The notes under the pieces: generated by a model | The model's database searches: none | Seen by the model: only the letters and a program-made list of their open reading frames with translations | Told to the model about the DNA's origin: nothing | Assembly (NCBI GenBank): GCA_024180945.1 | Contig: JAKSGN010000041.1 | Location: 2,046,001 to 2,110,000 of the forward strand | Length of the DNA stretch: 64,000 nt | DNA from: Macrophomina tecta | Lineage: Eukaryota; Ascomycota; Dothideomycetes; Botryosphaeriales; Botryosphaeriaceae | Reading direction: 5' to 3' | Position numbers and translations under genes: made by a program | Part shown: one piece after another, positions 44,342 through 55,909 of the stretch | How positions within the stretch are numbered: position 1 is the stretch's first letter | Layout of the letters: each line of letters opens with the position of its first letter

Positions 44342-45501
44342 ATGGCCTCGCAAACAGTCTGTATTTCCGCACCGGCGTCTTCTCCGCAGGATCGCGGGAG
44401 CCGGGGGGATGCCGTCGGTCGTATGAACTATCTCAAGCACTTGGAAATCTACAAATTGGTCCCTCCCTTCAAAGTCGCCCAGCCCGACCTTGACCCGGAC
44501 TTTCCGCCGTCGAATCTCGTCTTCGAGCAAGGTCCCGAGGAAGTTGTAGAGGATATCCGCGGCCGCGAAGACCAGTTCGACCTCGACAACAATGCCTTTT
44601 GCATCCGACGGAACGAATTCAAGCCAGTAGGTTTTGATGACACGGAGGAGGTCAAGAGGAGCTTCAGCCCGCAGATAGTGGACTTGATCCAGCGGGAGAT
44701 TCCTGACGCTGAGTTCATCCACATACTCAACTGGGTGATCCGAAACACGGGGTTCCGTCCTCTTAATTCCGGTTTGACCGTTCATAGGTGCGCACTGCAG
44801 ACCCAAAAGCAGTCACCAACCCCATGGGTGCCATCAGCAGATCGGAGGACATGGGTCCAAAGATCAAGCCGACCTCCCCGTACTTTCAAGTCCATAACGG
44901 CATGCCATGGCCGGTTTTGAGAAAGCCAGTCCCATTGATATATATATATGCGCAGATTGCTCTCACACCTGCGGCTTGAAACGCTTCGTCCCTATGCTGG
45001 AAGCGTTGGGGAAAGCTGGTGCTGCCAACAAACGCATTCGTTTGATCAAGTAGGAACTCCACATCGCGGCCGAGTAACAGTTTCATTGAGTTAATGGCAA
45101 ACAGTGTCTGGAGGCCAATCGATCACCCGGTCGGTGACTGCCACCTCGCCCTCTGCGACGGAAGCACCTTTGACGAGGAGCGCTGCCAAGAGGGTATCGA
45201 CGTTATTCCTGGTAACTACGTCTGTGACGTTTTGTACCCGGGCTACAGCGAGAAACAGAAGTGGTACTACATGAGCCATCAGCGGCCCGATGAGGTTTGG
45301 TTGTTCAAGCAGTTCGACTCCCGCCCCGCGGGCCCAGCCCTATGTAAGTCAACGTTGTGTCTGTTCTTGCTGAACAATGCCGAAGGAACTGAGTGACATG
45401 TGGCAGGCTGCCCCCATTCGGCTTTCTGGGAGAAGTCCCCAGATGAATGTACCCATCCTCGAAAGAGTATTGAGGTCCGGGCTCTGGTTGTCAGTCCTTA
45501 A
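44342..45501 (+). CDS. CmcJ/NvfI/EfuI-family oxygenase-like (CmcJ-2)
   Basis: Five exons: 44342-44734, 44788-44899, 44956-45049, 45105-45343 and 45407-45501; 310 aa. Signatures are stronger than in CmcJ-1: MNYLKHLEIYK, FCIRRNEF, the VHND-CSHTCGLKRF segment built across intron 2, INVWRPIDHPVGD across intron 3, WYYMSHQRPDEVWLFKQFDS, then CCPHSAF and PRKSIEVRALVV. The first intron (44735-44787) explains an apparent frame change. The second (44900-44955) appears to be a GC-AG intron, with weaker support. The likely role is an oxidative step on the terpenoid or polyketide; reaction unknown. This is the rightmost recognisable cluster gene. Confidence 0.85.
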
Positions 45502-48500
45502 TGGGCACCTCTCCGTCTCACCGCGACTATGAGACGGGTTGGGTAATAGTAGGATATGAGAGCAAATAGTGACAGAATATTTGTTTATCACGTGTGTTTC
45601 AGGTTTATTACATGTAACTAGCTCTATAGCTAGAGGATAAGAGACACGTCCTGGCCCGCCCTCCTCTAACCCCATGCCAATTCTTGCTTTCATTAACTGA
45701 ATGAAATGCCAATGCACACAATCCAACAAATAGGCTCAGCGCACCGATTTTTTGACATGACATTTTCAACGCCAGTTTTCAAGTTCTCCTCATGAAATAG
45801 CTTAATCTCAGGCGCGTGGCAATAAATTGTGTCTTCAGGCGGACGGAGCACTCATTGTCATCCGCCAGCTCATCAATGCCAAATTTACAGTATTTTTTCG
45901 TCGACTATGCTTAGCAGCTAGGAAAATGAGTCTGAGTAGTAGCACATGTCCCGGAAAATGCACAGGCTCTACACGCGTGACGTCCGAAGCCATTGCAAGC
46001 GGAAATCGGGAAGTGTCATGTTACAAGAGTCCGTGCTGCAGAGCTACTGAGCTAACTCTTTGCTAGCCAGCTGGAAAAAAGGTATAGCGATAATCAGCCT
46101 GGTGGCTGAACGTGCCCCAACATCTCTATGTACAGAGGCGTGTTCGTAACACCTCAGACAAAAGCCAAACAACCCAATTCGCGCAAGAAATACATGCGGC
46201 GCCTTCAGATAATTAAGAAGAAGCGATAGGGTTACCACAGAGTTGAAACTATTTGTGCGAATGGGGATGTATAGGCAATTTTATAAGCATTTGCGTCCCG
46301 ATGAAGACTTCAACCCTCCACTTAGAGGCCCTTTGCACAATGCTTCTGCCAACCAAACCTGAGCCATCCGAGTGCAAGTTGTGTCCGACCGGTGTCAATA
46401 CCTCGACGCCGGTAACTGAAAATGCCGGAAAAGATGGACTCTACGGGTGAGGGTAGGGAACCGTGGACTTGGCCCCTATATGCTTAATTCAGACACGATA
46501 GAAGGAGTAACGTGAGGTTTCCCTCCAGGAACTACTTGAGATTGGCAACAAGACATATGTGACGTAGTTGATCTGTAAGGTCTCCGGAGGTATGTAGTTA
46601 TGGAACTAGCTACTATATCCTCAAAACTATTGCGTGCGATATATGGATTTGTAGACGATTTCTTTTGGGTTGAGACTTCTAAATCTTGGTAGTAACGACG
46701 AATGGATACGCAGGGGAACTAAGTACCTTTATGTTATCACAGCAGCATCGTGCTATAGTTTTCCACTAGGCCGCTACTATAAAGGTGCCTGAGGCATCTT
46801 TTTCGAACAACGTCCGTAGAATACCGAGTGCGAAACCCCTAAGTACGAAAAGCGCTACCATGGTAGTCTAAACCCCTCTCCAATTTCAGTTATCGAGGAG
46901 GTGAGTGCCCCATCTATCAGCCGGGCCGTCGTGCTTCGGAACAAAGTTCGCTTTGAGCTGTTGGGAGTTTGCTCCAAGATCCATCTTTCACCGTCCATCG
47001 TTGTCCTTCGGATGGAAAAGCAAGTGTGCCTTCAAATTGGGGCGACGGGAGGGGAACTCCCCGAAGGGAGAGGAACTCCCCGGAGGGAGAGGAAAGTAGT
47101 CGCATTCGCCATGCTTAGGCTCAACGAGGTGCTTTGGAGGGGCGTAGGGGCAAAGACTTGTACGGCCTCCCTCGCGGTTTCTAACGTCCACCATAACACT
47201 CCTCATGAGCCAGAATTATAAGTTGGTAAGAGTAAATTATCTAACCTGTATGTGCGCTCTCGCTTTCGAAAAGTGAAGCTTTAAAATTATTCTCAGGGAT
47301 ATTCTTGATAGACAGACTTATGTTTCTAACTGTACTCTTTCTAAGCCGGTGAGAGAGTTCTCTGTCCGATTGCACGCCATCCAGGCATGGTCATGCACCT
47401 GAGCGGCACATTCACCGTTTTTGTTATATATTAGGAGACCGACTGAATTCTGAGGCCATACCCTCTCGAAATTCTTTCGTGTTGAGGATCTTATCTTTCA
47501 CTGGGTTCACGAGTTAGCAATTCGTTTTCATCTTTCTTGCCCTTGTCACCCAGCCCCGATTAAGCAAGAAGAAAGGACAAAAATTTTTGGCTTCCGGGAT
47601 GCTTGCTCTTTGGAACCGTTCTATTGATTGTTTAGGTTTGTGATTACTGCCGGTGTTGTGGTTGTTCGTAGGATTCCAATCTTCCACGGGGCTCTTGAAG
47701 ACCGTCTGATCTCACTTTAATGTAGTCATCGCAGAGCCGCGTCCTGTATCTCTGTAGATTAGGTAAACATAGATACCCTTCTTGCCGATGAACAGCCTTT
47801 TACGTAAAAAACCCCAGCGTACGTGATCTGTCCCTGGTTTTGGAAGAGGCTCTATGAGGCCAAAGCAGGCTAGGGTGTGCATTCCTGGGTGCCCAATAGC
47901 GGAGCAAGAAATAGGGAGACTGTTGGTCGCTAGACTTGGGAGCTTTCGCAGAAGATTAAACTCCGCCATGGTAGGAGTCCCTATTCACCCCTGAAAGACC
48001 CTTGCTGTGAGGTTGCTCAAATAATAGCTGCTCAGGTCGCTCAATCTCATCCAGGACAACTTTTCAGTATTGGCACATGATCCTCAAGAGTCCCTTCTGT
48101 TATGTTAGCTGTGCTATCAGAAAATGTAACGGCTGTGCTTTCGTCTTCTCCAAGCTACTCCTCCAGAACAGATGCTGCTCCATCAACAAAGTAAGCTAGT
48201 GATGAGCCTTCTCTTCGACTGGGCTCCATCTTCAAGTGTACACTTGCGGATCGCACAAATGACTGCGAGTTTGCCTCGGGATTTTCGACGCCGGTACTGT
48301 CGAGCAGAAATTCCTTCACTGGTGGCAAATTCTCAAGACTGTTCCGCATCGAGCCGCTCAATCATCATTCTCGGATTCATCTTCTATAATGCGTCCGTTT
48401 TGAGTACATGACGATCTTCCTAAAGCATGATTTTGTGTCTCTGCCTCATTTATGGCAATATATCTTTTTTTCTTTTTGTTCATATCTGCTATAAACCTGG

Positions 48501-49776
48501 CCTTCCACCGTATGAACCTGGCTGCGAGGAACTGTATAGTCTCTTCGGCTTGGTCTTTGAGCCCGCACGAGAAGATCTTGAGAAGTCGGCGGAAGGTGCG
48601 AATGAATCTGTTGACCCCGATAAGTTCGTCCCCCCAAAACCTCTTCGATAAGATGTAAGTGTTTTTCTGTGGACGGCAGCTCCACCAGTTGATCTGTGGC
48701 AGAAACAGTTTTGGTCTCGGAACAGTCCGAGCTAGTGGATAGTGCTGAGAACAGTCTCCTGGGAGGTGGTAGAGCTTAGTGCTGAAGACAGCACCTTCGC
48801 TAATTCCTCGGAAACCAACTCCTCCCCTCCCTTTCCGCGCACGCATCGCGCGCAGCTGTCATCACGACCCGACCGGGCGGCTCTCTATGCAAGAAGCATA
48901 CGAGTAATATACGGAAGTAACCAAGATAATAAGCGCGCGATTCCCCTTTTCAACACTTCCCTCAGTCTCGAGCGCGTAAAGGGATGACAGTAAGTCCACT
49001 TGCAACCCGACCAACAACGCACGTACGCACGACAGTACAGTATCTTAGAGGCAAAGGGAGGAGCCGATATGAATTAATGCCATCACATGTCGCGCGCGCA
49101 TCTACGACGCCTGAGGCACAACCGCACCGCCTCACCCTGTCTACTTCTCATCCTTTTCCATCCTAACTATCCCAGCACACGCCTCCACCCACCCACCACG
49201 AACTATCCCCAGTACAAAACGAAAAACGAGGGGATATAGCGAGAAGAGAAAGAGAGGGCATGTAATATGTATAAGTAAAGAATTCGGAGAGACACAGACA
49301 CATGAGCCCAGCCTGTTCATCGTACCCTGCCCCTCCTAGTCAGGCACAGAGACAAAACAAAAACGAAAGTTGGAGACAAAATAGAAAAAAAGAGCTCGGA
49401 AATCGAAGAAAAGATATATGCGCACCGCTAATACGGTTTTTTGGGCCGAGCCACGAGTAGAAGAGAAAATGAAAGAAAAAACGATGGTCTCTTAATTTTC
49501 GTGTCCCCTTCCCTGAACGCGGAGTAACATGCAGCGTAAGAAACGTTTTTGATTGGTCTTGTCCCCATTCTTTGACTCCGATAGAAACATGTCCGTACGA
49601 CTTTAAAAAAAAAGTAAAAACCCGAGGAAGCGTAGATCGAGTAAGCGGGAGATGGCTCGAGGGTGGGGGGTGGTGAGGCGGACGCAGCGAGGACAAAGAG
49701 GTGAGCATGTGTCATGGGTGACAAAAGAAGTGGGTCTGTGGGAAGCGCAGGCAGGCTCTTGATTCCCTCTTATCAT
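45502..49776. other. Gene-poor spacer, right boundary of cluster
   Basis: 4.3 kb with no supportable gene. Reading frames at 46901-47221, 48358-48846 and 48427-48651 carry no motif I recognise and lack splice support. The part from about 45.5 to 48.8 kb is visibly more AT-rich than the flanks, compatible with decayed sequence, but no terminal repeats or transposase were seen. Confidence 0.45.
47053..47090 (+). repeat. 19-bp tandem duplication with internal palindrome
   Basis: Two head-to-tail copies (47053-47071 and 47072-47090) differing at one position. Each copy contains an inverted repeat CTCCC...GGGAG, so each can form a hairpin. Confidence 0.8.
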
Positions 49777-52700
49777 TCATGATCGACCGGGTGTGGGGGG
49801 CGGCCCGGGTGCGCCCATCCACACAGCGCTCAGCCATCCGCTGACCCCCTGCTCGCCGCTCGGCTGCGCCATGGCGGCCCAATCTTCCCAATTGGTGCCT
49901 GCGACGAAAGCCGCGATGTCGTCGCCGCCGAAGCGCGTATCCAGGTTGTCCAGCCACGCCTCCTGCGACGCTGGCGCGAATGGCGAGGCCGAGGTGTATG
50001 TGGGATGGTGGGCACCGTAAGGGTCAGCTGCACTACCGTAGGGATGCTGCTGCTGGTGCTGTATGGGTGTGAAGCCTGTGGGGCGGTCGTAGGGAGTGTT
50101 GCTCGCGGCGGATGCGGAGCCGGGCGGGGAGAGAATCGGTGAATGACCCGGTAATTGCGGTGGCTTTGATTGTTCGGGCGAGGGGTTCGAGATCGGAATG
50201 CCACCGGGACCGTATGTAGTGCCCCCATTCGTCGCATTTTGCTGTGATGCGGCTGCGGCGACCGTGTTGATCGCGTTCCATCTTTCCTGCCGGACGGCAT
50301 CAGGTGCGTTCGATGTGTCCATGGCATCGCCTGACGGTACCGACGAACCGGTCTCGGGGCGCCTCTCGTCTGCGTCTCCAGCATCCAGCATCTCCATGTC
50401 TTCGTTCTCGTCCCACAGACTGCCAAATTCCCGCAAAGACTTCTCCAGCAGTTTATATTCCTCCAGTCCTCCACCAGCGCCACCCTCGCGAAGCGTGAGG
50501 CTGCGCAATGACTCGGCTCCAGGGGATGATAGACTGGCCATAGCCCTCGCGTTCCGGCGGAAATCCTTCTTTATACGGATGTAATAGACGTGTACGCGTT
50601 TCAGGGTGCTGAACCAGCCGTCAGCCATATGCAGCGCTCTTCTCATTTGGCTGATTATCTCGAGAGCTTTGCGAGCTGCCTCCGCGCCTGGAGAATTGCC
50701 GGTTTCGGACTTGACAGGGTCTCGCGATTGTGTTCCTTTGCACATGTAGCCTTGCGGGTCCATCCAAGGGAAATTGATGGCGTAGACGCCTGCACCTGTT
50801 AGCTGGCTGAAGGATTTCGCAGCCCATATAAGATGAAGCATACCTGTAAAAGCAGCGGTATAAATAGCGAAGCCCACAATCGGCGTCTCTACAAGTACAC
50901 CCCATTCTTGACAGATTCGAACAAGGTCGATTACGTCTCGTGCGGACTTGAAAAGCTCACGGGCGCTTTGCTCCCAAAAGCCTTCGGGTATTGAGTAGTC
51001 CTCCGGAGGGAATGTAGGCGGATCGAGCGGTCCTTGTGGCTTCGGCGATCGGAGGGGGATGAAAGGGATATATTCGCGATGGAGAATCATGCCCGACAGA
51101 AGGTGTACAATGTGCATGAGCACGAATGGCGTGGAAGTCCTCGACGTAATGTGCGCAGAGATATTGGCCGTGGTTAGCGTCATGTCGCGGGGCAATCCGT
51201 CTTTGAAGCGCCCATGGAGCCGCTGCAAAGTGCTAAAGGTCGAACGTTCGTCCCAAGGGGGGTACTGTTCTCGTCTATTCGCCGGTCAGCGGGAAGCGCT
51301 CAAAGGCGACTGAGACACTCCTTACCTTCTGCCTCCGCTGCATGACCATTTGACAATGCGGCCATAGAGATCCAGCACTTTAATGTAGCGACTGAGTATG
51401 CCCTCGTCTGAGCCCAACTCCCATCGGCCATCTTCATCGTCCTCTCGACCAAAGCCAGTAGCCGTAATGGGCGATCGGTCGCTGCTTACGGGGGTACCTC
51501 CATTGGGCGATCCCGACTTGGAACCTAGCATGACCGAGGTCTTCCGCTGATGCTGAATCTGAGCGCGCCCGGCCACATCATGGGCCTCTTCCCCTAGCAT
51601 TAAAGTTTTAACGTTCTCTCCAAACAGGAACGCTCTCTCGCTGCAAGGTAGCTGGATCCGCAGATCCTGGATGTTGAGCATCTGGGGCCTGTACTTCCCG
51701 CTACTAAGATAGCGGTCCATAATGAAACAGCTCCAGAAAGTCCGGCGCCTTGTCTCTTGTTCGATAAACGCATCCCCCTTGCCACTGATCGCTGATTCTC
51801 GCTGATGAAGACTCACCCCGAGATGCCGTGCCTCCTCAACCATCGCGGTGGATCTTGCCAACGGCATGTCATCCAAATCCGACTCAAACTGAAGGCCTAG
51901 CAATTGGGCGCCCCGGATTGCAATTCCCACGGTAACCCAAGCTTTCGATCCTTGACATGAGCCCCATTCGTGCAGGCCAAGCATCAGCATGGCCTGAATT
52001 CGCTGTAGATCCGGGACGCCGGGATCAACGCCGTACATGCCCGCTATGCGACTTCTGCAGGCTGAAGCGTAGTATTCGGCGGCAATTTGTGGGCTCTGTT
52101 TGGAACCCGAAGTAGAATGATATGCGACTAGCTGGGGATGGAACCGGGAGGTTAATGCAAGGAAGGCGAGGAGGAGCAGCGGTGAGAGCGCGGGAAGAGG
52201 AGCGCCAGTAGAGTCACCAAATCCGGCATTCGGAGATTGCAAGGAAGTCTGTCGCAGCGGCTTCAGGAAAGTCGGAGGGTGCAGGAAAGGAAAATCGGTG
52301 GAGTAGTGAGTTTGGAAGATGTCAAACTGCTTGTGTCAGCACTCCTGTGTCTTCCGGAGAAAGGGATATCTCCTACCAGCTCAGTCCAGACTTTGGGAGT
52401 AAGCACGGTGGGTTCCAGGGCATCCACGAGAGCATGGGGACTATCTCTGTTGGATGATGAGGCACCAGGTATCGAAGCAGAGCTCTTCTTCGGGCGGGGG
52501 GCGCGTCGGGGAGTCTGTCACAGTGAATAAGCACTTCAGAAAAGTCACATCAACAGCATGACGGAAAGGTAGCAAAAAATGTCTAAATTGCGAGGGAGCT
52601 GTTCTACTGAGAAGCAGGAACGCGCGCAACCTTGGTGAGAGGGATGCTCATCGGCATTACCGCGAGACAATGCGTGACGGGCAAGCAAGAGAGAGGGAAA

Positions 52701-52967
52701 ACCACAGGCGGAAGAACAGAACAAGCCTCTAACTACGAAATTGAAACGTACCTCACCGGCAGGGACTCTGTCCAGTACGGGATTCCCTGATTGGCTACTG
52801 CTCTCGCGACGGGCCACGGCAACTCCGGCGGCGGCACCGGCAGCGGGAGAGGGATAAGTGCATTCGCGGCCGGTGGTCTCGCAGGCGCGACAGGTGGTCC
52901 CTACGCCATTATTCACACACTTGACCTTGCTTCTCCTGCAGCGGGCGCAGGCGATGGAGGACCTCAT
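49777..52967 (-). CDS. Zn2Cys6 transcription factor, fungal_trans type
   Basis: Nuclear DNA-binding regulator. Four exons: 52967-52752, 52514-52377, 52326-51326 and 51274-49777; 950 aa. The N-terminal binuclear zinc cluster uses Cys7, 10, 17, 26, 29 and 36 (CARCRRSKVKC ... CRACETTGREC). The middle homology region includes FDIFQTHYSTDFPFLHPPTF, the RRRTFWSCFIMDRYLS signature and QLPCSERAFLFGE. The C-terminus is Pro/Gln/Ser-rich with an acidic patch, a plausible activation domain. The open frame continues upstream of 52967 with SSISSLLSP-type residues to about 53230, without an ATG; an upstream exon may supply a longer N-terminus. It is 4.3 kb beyond the last cluster gene and next to PKC, so it is probably not pathway-specific. 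Confidence 0.85.
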
Positions 52968-55909
52968 GCGAGGCTGCTCCGAGCGCCGGGCGCCCGCCTC
53001 AGGCACAGCCCTCTGGTCCGGGGTCTGCACTGGAGGCAGCGGGCGCTGCTGGACCGCGGCGGTCGGGAAGAGAGGCAGGGCCGGAGGCTGCTGACTCGGT
53101 GCCGGATAAGCCGGAAGACGAGCAGTAGGCGGGCTGTCGGTGGGCCTGGTGCTCGGGGAATTGGCTGCTGGGCCCGGGGAGAGCAGCGACGAGATGGACG
53201 TTGAGTGATTAATTTTGGCGGCGGGAGGGCGCAACCTGCGAGAGATCACGCGCGGCTGCTGGAGGACCTGGGCTTGGGACGGGAGACGAGACCGCGCGTG
53301 GTGTGGGCGCGCGCAGCTGTAGAGAGAGGCCCGGGGCCAATGGGGCTGACGTATCCGGTCGGGAGCTGTGGAGAGGCGGCGGCGCGGATGGAGCGCGCTG
53401 CGAGGCGGGTGGGCGAAGAACGCGGCAATTGGGAATGGGGAGAGCAGCAGTCAGTCCGGAGTCCTGCTGCGGTCGGCCGATGGGAGTGGTGCGCAGGGTC
53501 TCTGCGAGTGCTGGCGAGCGTTAAGGGTCCTGGGCGAGCGTTCGGCGTGCGTGCAGCCGTAGGCTTTTGTAATATGGATCCAAGCAGGCGCCGGGCGCAA
53601 GCCTTTGCCGACTTGCAGATCGAAGCCGTCCTTCCTTCCGCGGGTCCCGGCAGGCCACACGAGTTGCTCCGCTCGCTCGCTCGGCTTCGCGGCCTTCGCC
53701 TGGCAAGAGGGGCGCCGTCGGCGGGATCAGCTCTTTTGAGTCTGAGCTGACCCGCCAGCCCATGTCGCAGCTCCCGATAGGTTTGGGCGCTGCCGTCTCC
53801 GTCACCACCACCGCGCGAGGCGGATGCCTGCCTACGCCTAGCCCGCCGTCTCTCGTGCCTGGCCGCCGTCTCGGAGCAGACTTGACGCCCAATTCCAAAT
53901 CGCAGCACCTCGCCGCGAGCAGCAGCACCGCCAGCACCGCCAGCGCCGCCGCCGGCCCGACTCCTGCGTCGACAGAGCTCCCCGCGCCGCTGGCGAGAGA
54001 GAGAGAGCGCGCCCGTGACCTCGGATACGAGGCCGGACGGACGAGACGCCTTTCCCCGGAGCTCCACTAACCAGCTCCAGCTCCCGCTCCAGCTCCAGCC
54101 AGCGCCTTGAGGCTGAATCCTGCTTATGTACGCCCCTGTCGCGGCCTTGGCTGACGCTCTTCGGCAATCGGGTGCGACGTGCTCGTCCGAGTCGCACCAG
54201 GCTGATGTATTGCATCCCTCCCTGCCCGCTCTAGCGCCCGCCGGCCAGCTCCAGCCCGACGCTTTCGTGGTGTTTTGCCTGCCGCTCGTAGCCGGCGCCG
54301 CGCCATGCTTGTTTCTGATCTCGAGCCTCGGAATGCGGTCGATCAGATTCCTCAGGCATGTGTCCCGCCCCGGCCTCGATTGGCGAAGCTTGCGAGCGGA
54401 AGTCGTGCCGTCATGCCTCTGCTGCCACCACCATGAGGCAGCGGGGGAGCGACCTTGCAGCGTCCCTGACTACGCTAGTCATGTCGTTGCCGCGTGCGTG
54501 TATTTTTGGCATCCGGCTGAGGCCGACTTGAGCAGGACGCGGGCGGCAGGAATTAAAAGACGATTGCGCAGGCAACCTCAGCCAGTCTGTCGCTGCCGCC
54601 GTTTCTCCTGTTACGCATCGTGGCCGGCCGATCGCTGGAGGCACCAGATGTCGGCGCTGTCGGGGACAAGCACTTGTGCCGCCCGGCACGTTTTGCGGGA
54701 CGGCTGTCGCCGGTAGTGTGCGTAGTAAGTGCTCCCCCAGCTGCGAACACGTTTGCCTTGCCCTGCCCGCCCAAGAGATGACGGGCGTCTTTTCGCCGCG
54801 TGTTGCGGACGGAGGAGGTCGATCTTCATCAGCGGCGCGCTCGTTGCAGCCCATCTCGTCGCCAGCATGCAGCGGGCGTGGAGGGTAACGCTGCAAACAC
54901 AGCACAGCACAGCACAGCACAGCGCAGCACAGCACCGCGTCGCCGACGGTTGCGCTGCGTTCCCTGGAAATGGCGCGTGTCTCAGGAGTGCAACACATTC
55001 TCACCATAGTATAAGCCCTATAGGTCTGTGTGGGAGGTAAACACGGCTCGTCACTCTCTGTTGCCACTCGGCTGCCGCTGCTGTCTGCGTGCTCCGGGCC
55101 GCTGGCGAGACAGCGCTGGGCCTCTGCACGCGCGCCGCTTTGAGAGCCGATCAGGAGGGTGCACGCGTAACGATGCCCAACATGGCCATGCCGCTGCTGG
55201 CCGCGGAGCGCAGCAGCGGCGGCGGAGACAGAAGCAGCGGCGGCGGCAGCAGCAGCAGACGGGCGGCACGAGTACGAAGGGCGACGCTGTTGAGCGCAGG
55301 CTGCAGCAAATAGGGGCGGCCGCGGCGGCTCTGGCGGGCAGGGCCGGGGAGAGCAGGCGGCGGTGCTGCTGCCCTGGTGTTTTTTGTTGTTGCTGCTGGC
55401 TGGCCACGCTCCCCATGCCAAGCCGAGCGTCGCCCCCCACTGGCTCTGGCACTGCGAAGCGCCCCTCAGCGATTTCAACTTCGCAATCCACCGCTTCCAT
55501 CCCCCAGACGCACCCATCCGCCGGCAGGCCTGCATCCACGCTCCAAGGTGCCCGCTCCGCGCCTCTGCGACACGTCCGCTCCCACATCACGCTTCGCGCG
55601 CTCGGGCGGCCGGGCGCCAATCAGGCATTAAAGTCGAGCGAAGCTCCCGCGTGGCTCAGCTCGCCCGGGCTGCTTTGGGGTTGACAAACTGACATCACCC
55701 CAACACCGCGCCCACCGCTATCCTCGGACCCTGACAGGCCCTGTGCGAGCCTTGACGCCACCGCAAAAGGCGGCCGCAAACCCCCACCGCCTCCCGACAC
55801 CGCGACGCCCGCATGCTTCTTCTCCCCGCGTCATCATACCACTGCTGAACACGACGTGCCGCCAGCACAGCGCCCTACACCTCTCCTCCCGACAGGGACA
55901 TCCGCCACC
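52968..55909. other. GC-rich intergenic region, TF / PKC promoters
   Basis: 2.9 kb between divergent genes. Many long open frames occur on both strands (one of 374 codons on the minus strand at 54411-55535), but they are low-complexity, overlap in several frames and have no motifs, as expected of GC-rich non-coding DNA. It probably holds long 5' leaders, possibly an upstream exon of the transcription factor. Confidence 0.5.
54901..54935 (+). repeat. (AGCAC)7 pentanucleotide repeat
   Basis: Seven AGCAC units, the fifth changed to AGCGC, in the intergenic region. Confidence 0.85.

Noticed and set aside
44735..44787. Apparent frameshift in CmcJ-2
   Set aside because: A 53-nt GT-AG intron of correct phase restores the family motifs, so no damage needs to be assumed.
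48358..48846. Possible degraded gene or transposon remnant in the spacer
   Set aside because: Several frames are open but none matches a family I can name, and no terminal repeats were found.
49777..52967. Zn2Cys6 factor as the cluster regulator
   Set aside because: It lies 4.3 kb beyond the last cluster gene and beside PKC and a sugar transporter, and its protein looks like a general fungal_trans regulator; membership is not supported.
54411..55535. 374-codon minus-strand open frame in the intergenic region
   Set aside because: Low-complexity composition, includes the translated AGCAC repeat, overlaps other frames and has no domain.
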